64,000 nt of DNA from positions 744,001 to 808,000 of the forward strand of contig NZ_WBOS01000001.1 in NCBI RefSeq assembly GCF_008923245.1, given 5' to 3'. The translations under genes were made by a program, and so were the position numbers. Source of the stretch: Cytobacillus depressus (GTDB taxonomy: Bacteria; Bacillota; Bacilli; Bacillales; Cytobacillaceae). Shown here one piece after another: positions 59,480-64,000 of the stretch. The notes below the pieces were generated by a model, which worked only from the letters and a program-made list of their open reading frames with translations, searched no databases and was not told the origin of the DNA. The first letter of the stretch is position 1. Each line of letters starts with the position of its first letter.

Positions 59480-59707
59480 ATGCGGAAGCGCCTTGATCAC
59501 CCCGACAAGCACAAGACGAGCCTCCCTGAAAGGTGAGCTCTACCTTTCAGGATTGGCTTGTGACCTCGAGGTCGACATAAACCCGACGTCCTCCCAAAAG
59601 CTACACTTTTGGTCGTGCGATGTGTCGCTGCCGAAGCTTTCCTTGTCCTGTCGCATTGTCGACACTAGTACATCCTGTACGTCGGGGGTAGGCGCTGGAG
59701 CTCGACA
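59480..59707 (+). repeat. Intergenic repeat family A, long form, copy 8
   Basis: GCGGAAGCGCC start and GGCGCTGGAGC end. Inner blocks include GACAAGCACAAGACGAGCC, the CCTGAAAGG...CCTTTCAGG hairpin, CCTCGAGGTCGAC, the CAAAAGC...CTTTTGG hairpin and GTCGACACTAGTACATCC followed by GTACGTCGGGGGTAGGCGC. This copy shows the outer stem best: GCGCC...CCCCGAC pairs with GTCGGGG...GGCGC. It fills most of the pheB-pheA gap. Confidence 0.92.
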
Positions 59708-59780
59708 ATGTACACATCAATCTTTTATATTACTTTACCACTTTACACTAAGAATGTGTGTAATTTTGAGATAATTCTAT

Positions 59781-59813
59781 TAAAAAAAAGAAAAAAAGGG
59801 CCGGATCAGCCCT
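59781..59813 (-). terminator. Terminator after pheB
   Basis: The minus strand has AGGGC, loop, GCCCT and a run of T. It separates pheB from pheA. Confidence 0.75.
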
Positions 59814-59817
59814 GAAA

Positions 59818-60273
59818 CTACGCGCCTGAACCGAGCACCTCTACCTTTTCAACAAACTCTAATTTTCTTAAATTTGCTAGCAATTCTTCAATTTCAATCG
59901 CCATTTCGGTAACATTTAAGGATAGGGTGACATTTGCTCTCCCTAATAAGGGGATTGTTTGGTGAATCGTCATGATATTGCACCCCGACTTCGCAACAAC
60001 CCCTAATAAATGTGATAAAGTCCCTGAACGATCTTCTAAGTGGAAAAATAAAGTGATTAACCGATCTTTAACAATCGTATGAAAAGGAAAAACCGTATCA
60101 CGATATTTATAAAACGCACTCCGGCTTAAATCCACCTTTTGCACGGCATCCCATACGGATTCTGCCTTTCCTCTCTCGATCATTTCTTTTGCATCTAGTG
60201 TTTTTTTCATTGCTTCAGGAAGAACATCTTCCCGAACGAGGTAAAACTTCTTATCGAACTTTTCCTGTCTCAT
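59818..60273 (-). CDS. pheB: ACT domain-containing protein PheB
   Basis: 151 residues with a C-terminal ACT domain ([36 protein letters not shown]) and an N-terminal HTH-like region ([23 protein letters not shown]). Linked to phenylalanine synthesis by position; biochemical role unproven. ATG behind GGAGTG. In B. subtilis pheB and pheA are adjacent; here a terminator and a repeat separate them, so joint transcription is weakened. Confidence 0.93.
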   Translation of the reverse strand: MRQEKFDKKFYLVREDVLPEAMKKTLDAKEMIERGKAESVWDAVQKVDLSRSAFYKYRDTVFPFHTIVKDRLITLFFHLEDRSGTLSHLLGVVAKSGCNIMTIHQTIPLLGRANVTLSLNVTEMAIEIEELLANLRKLEFVEKVEVLGSGA

Positions 60274-60300
60274 ATATACACTCCATTAAGCCTTTAGAGA

Positions 60301-61587
60301 TTATTCTATAAACTCAAACTCAAATTCGAGCAGCTTGACTGTATCTCCATTTTTTGCTCCTTTTTCACGTAGGGCTTCATCCACACCCATTCCGCGAAGC
60401 TGTCTTGCAAAACGATTGACAGATTCATCCCTGCTGAAATCAGTCATTTTAAAGAGCTTCTCAACTGCATCTCCCGAAAGAATAAACGTACCAGCTGAAT
60501 CTCTTGTAATAACGAATTCAGTTTGATCTGCCTCATGTTTATAAAGCACACGATGAACCCCTGTATCTTCTTCTTCGTGAAGTGGGAATTCTGGTGTTTC
60601 TTCAATCTTGTCTGCAATGACAAATAACAAATCCCGTAACCCTTGCCTTGTTATCGCTGATATTGGAAAGATTGGAAAATCCTCTTGGACCTGCTCTTTA
60701 AATTTTTGGAGGTTTTCTTCCGCTCCAGGCATTTCCATTTTATTAGCTACAATAATTTGCGGTCTTTCTGTCAAACGTAAATTATATTCTCTTAATTCAT
60801 TATTAATCGTTAAGTAGTCCTCATATGGATCTCTGCCTTCAGTTGCTGCCATATCAATGACATGAACGATGACACGGGTACGTTCAATATGTCTTAAAAA
60901 TTGATGACCAAGTCCGACCCCTGAGTGTGCTCCTTCAATTAATCCAGGTAGGTCTGCCAATACGAAGCTACGTCCGTCTTCTGTTTCAACCATCCCTAAA
61001 TTAGGAGCAATCGTTGTGAAATGATATTCGGCAATTTTGGGTCTTGCTGAAGAAACAACAGATAATAGTGTAGATTTACCTACACTCGGAAAACCAACAA
61101 GCCCCGCATCTGCAAGAAGCTTTAATTCAAGAATGACTTCTCTTTCGATTCCAGGCTCCCCGTGCTCCGATAATTGTGGTGCCGGATTGGAAGGAGTTGC
61201 GAATCGGCTGTTTCCTCTTCCCCCTCGTCCGCCTTTTGCGATAACGGCTTTCTGGCCATGTTCAGTAAGATCAGCGATTATTTCATTTGTTTCAACATCG
61301 GAAACGACGGTACCCGGCGGCACTTTAACAATCATATCCTTTGAATTTCGACCATGCTGATTTTTTGACATTCCGTGTTCACCACGTGTAGCCTTAAAAT
61401 GGCGTTGATAACGAAAGTCCATAAGTGTACGCAAACCTTCATCGACTTCAAAGACAACATCTGCACCCTTGCCGCCATCTCCGCCAGCAGGTCCACCCAT
61501 TGGAACATATTTTTCACGGCGGAAAGCTACCATCCCATTTCCGCCATCTCCACCTTTAACATAAATTTTTACGCGATCGACAAACAT
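60301..61587 (-). CDS. obg: GTPase Obg (ObgE/CgtA)
   Basis: An essential GTPase in ribosome assembly and the stress response, also needed for sporulation. 428 residues: the Gly-rich Obg fold (1-158), a G domain with [12 protein letters not shown] (G1), [12 protein letters not shown] (G3) and NKMEMP (G4), and the OCT domain (about 350-428). ATG behind ACGGGAGGAA. It lies between spo0B and pheB as in B. subtilis. Confidence 0.98.
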   Translation of the reverse strand: MFVDRVKIYVKGGDGGNGMVAFRREKYVPMGGPAGGDGGKGADVVFEVDEGLRTLMDFRYQRHFKATRGEHGMSKNQHGRNSKDMIVKVPPGTVVSDVETNEIIADLTEHGQKAVIAKGGRGGRGNSRFATPSNPAPQLSEHGEPGIEREVILELKLLADAGLVGFPSVGKSTLLSVVSSARPKIAEYHFTTIAPNLGMVETEDGRSFVLADLPGLIEGAHSGVGLGHQFLRHIERTRVIVHVIDMAATEGRDPYEDYLTINNELREYNLRLTERPQIIVANKMEMPGAEENLQKFKEQVQEDFPIFPISAITRQGLRDLLFVIADKIEETPEFPLHEEEDTGVHRVLYKHEADQTEFVITRDSAGTFILSGDAVEKLFKMTDFSRDESVNRFARQLRGMGVDEALREKGAKNGDTVKLLEFEFEFIE

Positions 61588-61660
61588 TTTATTCCTCCCG
61601 TCTTAGCTGTCCGTTTATATTGACAGCAAGAACTGTTTGTTTTTTATTATGTAATCATTA

Positions 61661-62194
61661 CTATATTGCTGCAGCTGCCTTAAATTCAAATGATAATTCT
61701 TGCTCGGTCAAACATTGAATATGAATATTAGTAGAATAACTTTCTAAAAATTGCTCAACCTGCTGCTTATTTGTTATTATTCCTCTAAAATCAAAAAAGA
61801 AACGGGTTCCATCCATTTGCGGATCAATTGTAACAGATAAATGGTTCTCATAAAATGGCTTGACAGAGGAGTTAAGACATTCGAAAAAAAGGCGCGCCCA
61901 GTTTGTTAGCCATTGATCATCTATAGTACCGCCTATCGTACCATCTTGTACATCATATTCGATTTGAAAAGAATGATTTTCCCAATTAAATGTAAGAAGC
62001 AAAGAGGCAAATTGAGGAATATTCAAATTAGATAGCTTAGCTTCGGATTGAGCTTCAATCACAATTTCATTGATGATTTCTTTAGCCCGATCTATTTTAT
62101 TTAGTGCTAAATTACCTTTTATTAGTTGGATTTTATTTAACCAGTCATGGCGTGCGAAACGCAGCACCTCAATTACATCCCAATCGTTTTTCAT
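61661..62194 (-). CDS. spo0B: Sporulation initiation phosphotransferase Spo0B
   Basis: Transfers phosphate from Spo0F to Spo0A in the sporulation phosphorelay. 177 residues from ATG 62194 behind TAGGAGTG. The phospho-accepting His is in RFARHDWLNKIQLIKGN (His16 here). The C-terminal domain resembles a degenerate HATPase fold. Located between rpmA and obg, the classic Bacillus order. Confidence 0.95.
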   Translation of the reverse strand: MKNDWDVIEVLRFARHDWLNKIQLIKGNLALNKIDRAKEIINEIVIEAQSEAKLSNLNIPQFASLLLTFNWENHSFQIEYDVQDGTIGGTIDDQWLTNWARLFFECLNSSVKPFYENHLSVTIDPQMDGTRFFFDFRGIITNKQQVEQFLESYSTNIHIQCLTEQELSFEFKAAAAI

Positions 62195-62302
62195 ACACGC
62201 ACTCCTACACAGCAAAAAGTCTTGTCACACATCTTTGCTGTTAGTATATCAAAAATTATAGCTGTCGTAAGCAAGCTACACTTAATATACACCTTTTGGG
62301 GC

Positions 62303-62340
62303 CAAAAAGAAAACTCTAACCATTAAGGTTAGAGTTTTCT
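62303..62340 (-). terminator. Terminator after rpmA
   Basis: Minus strand GAAAACTCTAACC, 5-nt loop, GGTTAGAGTTTTC, TTTTTGG. The 13-bp stem is perfect. Confidence 0.92.
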
Positions 62341-62349
62341 CATTAATCC

Positions 62350-62643
62350 TTATGCTTCTTGAGCTACAGGATATACACTTACTTGTTTACGATCACGGCC
62401 AAGGCGCTCGAATTTAACAACACCGTCCACTTTCGCGAAAAGTGTATCATCTCCACCTTTACCAACGTTCACACCTGGGTAAATTCTTGTACCGCGTTGA
62501 CGGTAAAGAATTGAGCCACCAGTTACGAATTGACCGTCCGCACGCTTAGCGCCAAGACGCTTCGAGATTGAGTCACGACCGTTCTTCGTTGAACCTACTC
62601 CCTTTTTAGAAGCAAATAACTGAAGATCCAATTTTAGTAACAT
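62350..62643 (-). CDS. rpmA: 50S ribosomal protein L27
   Basis: A large-subunit protein near the peptidyl transferase centre. 97 residues. The N-terminal LKLDLQLFA extension is the Firmicutes form that is cut off by the protease Prp (the gene next to it) after LQLFA, exposing [16 protein letters not shown] behind AGGAGGTGGAA. Confidence 0.99.
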   Translation of the reverse strand: MLLKLDLQLFASKKGVGSTKNGRDSISKRLGAKRADGQFVTGGSILYRQRGTRIYPGVNVGKGGDDTLFAKVDGVVKFERLGRDRKQVSVYPVAQEA

Positions 62644-62655
62644 TTATTCCACCTC

Positions 62656-62985
62656 CTACTTTTTGAAGGTAATTTTTATATGCTGTCCGTATTGCTCTTC
62701 AATCGTCTGTAATGAGACGACCATTCCTTCCAAAAGAAGCTGAACCTTCTCCTGTGTATGATCTGGAAGATGTTCCGGTATGATACAGCGGAGAAGCCCG
62801 CTCTCCTGTTCAATTTCTGGAGTCACCCCTGTTAAGGAATGAACTGCATTAATTGCGCCTACCGAGACAGCTGATACGCCTGCACAGACAATATCATTTC
62901 CTCGTTCAGCGAAAAAGGCATGGCCGCTAATAGCAAATGATTGAATCATTTCGGATTTATTACGAGTAACCGTAATTTCGATCAT
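62656..62985 (-). CDS. prp: Ribosomal-processing cysteine protease Prp
   Basis: Removes the N-terminal extension of L27. 109 residues from ATG 62985 (AAGGT seven bases upstream). The catalytic His and Cys are in ISGHAFFAERGNDIVCAGVSA, at residues 22 and 34. It lies between rplU and rpmA in the conserved order rplU-prp-rpmA. Confidence 0.96.
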   Translation of the reverse strand: MIEITVTRNKSEMIQSFAISGHAFFAERGNDIVCAGVSAVSVGAINAVHSLTGVTPEIEQESGLLRCIIPEHLPDHTQEKVQLLLEGMVVSLQTIEEQYGQHIKITFKK

Positions 62986-62995
62986 CTTTATTACC

Positions 62996-63304
62996 TTAAG
63001 CGTTGATTTTTTCAATCACAACTTTAGTGTATGGCTGACGATGACCTTGCTTTTTGCGATAGTTTTTCTTCGCTTTGTACTTGAAAACAATAATTTTCTT
63101 CGCACGGCCTTGCTTTTCAACTTTAGCTGTAACAGTAGCACCTTCAACTACAGGGCTTCCTACTTTTACATTTTCTCCGCCAACGAAAAGAACTTTATCA
63201 AAAGTAACTGTTTCGCCTGCTTCAACGTTAAGCTTTTCGATGTAGATAGCTTGACCTTCTTCTACACGTACTTGCTTACCACCAGTTTCAATAATCGCGT
63301 ACAT
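62996..63304 (-). CDS. rplU: 50S ribosomal protein L21
   Basis: A 23S rRNA-binding protein. 102 residues from ATG 63304 behind [29 protein letters not shown] is the typical N-terminus and the basic [21 protein letters not shown] the typical C-terminus. It is autoregulated through the L21 leader upstream. First gene of rplU-prp-rpmA. Confidence 0.99.
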   Translation of the reverse strand: MYAIIETGGKQVRVEEGQAIYIEKLNVEAGETVTFDKVLFVGGENVKVGSPVVEGATVTAKVEKQGRAKKIIVFKYKAKKNYRKKQGHRQPYTKVVIEKINA

Positions 63305-63421
63305 GAACTGCACCTCCTCTTAGACTAAGACTCGCCATCATCAGGCGTCTGCATTACAATAGCAATGCAAAGCTTAAAACCTATTCTGTGCGGTTGTAGC
63401 ACGGGTGCGCTACAAACATAA
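63305..63421 (-). promoter_or_regulatory. L21 leader (autoregulatory RNA upstream of rplU)
   Basis: On the minus strand the segment TTGTAGCGC...GTGCTACAACCGC, then CAGAATAGGTTTTAAGC and GCATTGCTATTGTAATGC, and GACGCC...GGCG, forms three hairpins just before the rplU start. This matches the Bacillus L21 leader, thought to bind excess L21. Start near 63421. Confidence 0.85.
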
Positions 63422-63428
63422 CATGAAA

Positions 63429-63458
63429 ATCCTATCATAAAATGACTGCAAATGTCAA
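63429..63458 (-). promoter_or_regulatory. SigA-type promoter of rplU
   Basis: Minus strand TTGACA (63453-63458), 18 bp, TAGGAT (63429-63434). It overlaps the 3' end of the upstream RNase gene region. Confidence 0.68.
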
Positions 63459-64000
63459 TTACATTCTAGCTTTTTTCTTCGTCTCTTCAGTTGTTCCAAA
63501 TTGTCGTATTTCATAAAAGGGCTTAAAAGAAGTGATTTCACTAAAAACAATTTCCATTCCGAGCAATTCTTCCATTCTTTTTTTGTGGATATTTTGCTCC
63601 CCTGAGAAAATCCTTAGAACGTCTTCAGTCGATTCAATTAAAACCGCTTCACAATCTCCCCCGAGATGCTCCCACAGCTCTCTTTCTAAACGGAAGGCAA
63701 CCGTTTCTGGACTTAATACCCGGCCTGTCCCCTCACAGGAAGGACATTTTACTGTTAACGCTTCTGAAATGGCTGGTTTTGTTTTTTTCCGTGTCAGCTG
63801 CAATATGCCAAGCGGAGTAAAGCCAATAACCTTTGTCCTTCTTTCGTCTTTTCTTAATTCGGCCTCCATTAGCTTAAAGATCCGGTTCCGGTCTTTTTCA
63901 TCCTTCATATCGATAAAGTCGATTAAAATCATCCCTGCGATGTCTCTGAGGCGAATTTGTTTAGCGGCTTCAATGGCGGCCCATTCATTCGTTTTCACAA
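63459..64000 (-). CDS. rng: Ribonuclease G/E family (C-terminal part; start outside window)
   Basis: About 180 residues visible up to the stop at 63459; the N-terminal S1 and most of the catalytic region lie beyond 64000. IRLRDIAGMILIDFIDMKDE holds catalytic Asp residues of the DNase I-like domain; KCPSCEGTGRV is the Zn-link CxxC that joins RNase E/G dimers. Gene position beside rplU is as in many Bacillus species. B. subtilis itself lacks a classical RNase G/E, but many relatives have it. Confidence 0.93.
   Translation of the reverse strand, partial: VKTNEWAAIEAAKQIRLRDIAGMILIDFIDMKDEKDRNRIFKLMEAELRKDERRTKVIGFTPLGILQLTRKKTKPAISEALTVKCPSCEGTGRVLSPETVAFRLERELWEHLGGDCEAVLIESTEDVLRIFSGEQNIHKKRMEELLGMEIVFSEITSFKPFYEIRQFGTTEETKKKARM

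Overview
The window is a chromosomal segment of an endospore-forming member of the Bacillaceae (Firmicutes). Three things support this: moderately AT-rich DNA with strong AGGAGG-type ribosome binding sites and frequent TTG/GTG starts; sporulation genes (safA, bofC, spoVB, spo0B, a coxA-like lipoprotein); and a gene order that follows the Bacillus subtilis segment from alaS to the rplU/rng region. The genus cannot be fixed from the sequence alone.

Layout, left to right. 1-11.5 kb: alaS (3' end outside the window) with its T-box leader, an AI-2E-family membrane protein, small proteins, recD2, a TPR protein, mnmA, the cysteine desulfurase feeding MnmA, and cymR. 11.5-17.5 kb: a YczE-type membrane protein, rarA, and a GntR-controlled ABC transporter operon with a clear inverted-repeat operator. 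17.5-20.7 kb: the most plastic part, with a dispersed intergenic repeat, an intact IS3-family element with a -1 frameshift heptamer, tcdA, a tandemly duplicated mini-ORF and the 6S RNA gene. 20.7-24.1 kb: hisS-aspS under a His T-box. 24.1-28.9 kb: a small HTH protein, an ArsB-like transporter, a three-repeat protein of unknown function and a secreted SH3/amidase. 28.9-38.4 kb: dtd, relA, apt, recJ, a cation diffusion facilitator and secDF. 38.4-46.7 kb: comN, spoVB, a DUF421 protein, a TIGR04086 protein and ruvAB-queA-tgt-yajC. 46.7-53 kb: bofC, a shikimate kinase/dehydroquinase fusion and the safA spore-coat cluster. 53-58.6 kb: NAD synthesis (nadBCA divergent from nifS-nadR). 58.6-64 kb: pheA, pheB, obg, spo0B, rpmA, prp, rplU with its L21 leader, and the C-terminal part of an RNase G/E.

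Two families of structured, protein-free repeats run through the intergenic spaces. Family A (at least seven copies plus a fragment) has short and long forms sharing the same ends. Family B (three copies) has a conserved hairpin end. They sit in places that matter: inside the alaS T-box between Stem III and the antiterminator, just upstream of the secDF promoter, in the pheB-pheA gap, directly after several stop codons, and in inverted orientation on both sides of the aroK-aroD fusion gene. One family B copy carries a block almost identical to the central block of family A, so the elements look modular. These repeats, the aroK-aroD fusion and the duplicated mini-ORF beside 6S RNA are the least ordinary things here; most of the remainder is conserved Bacillaceae core genome.
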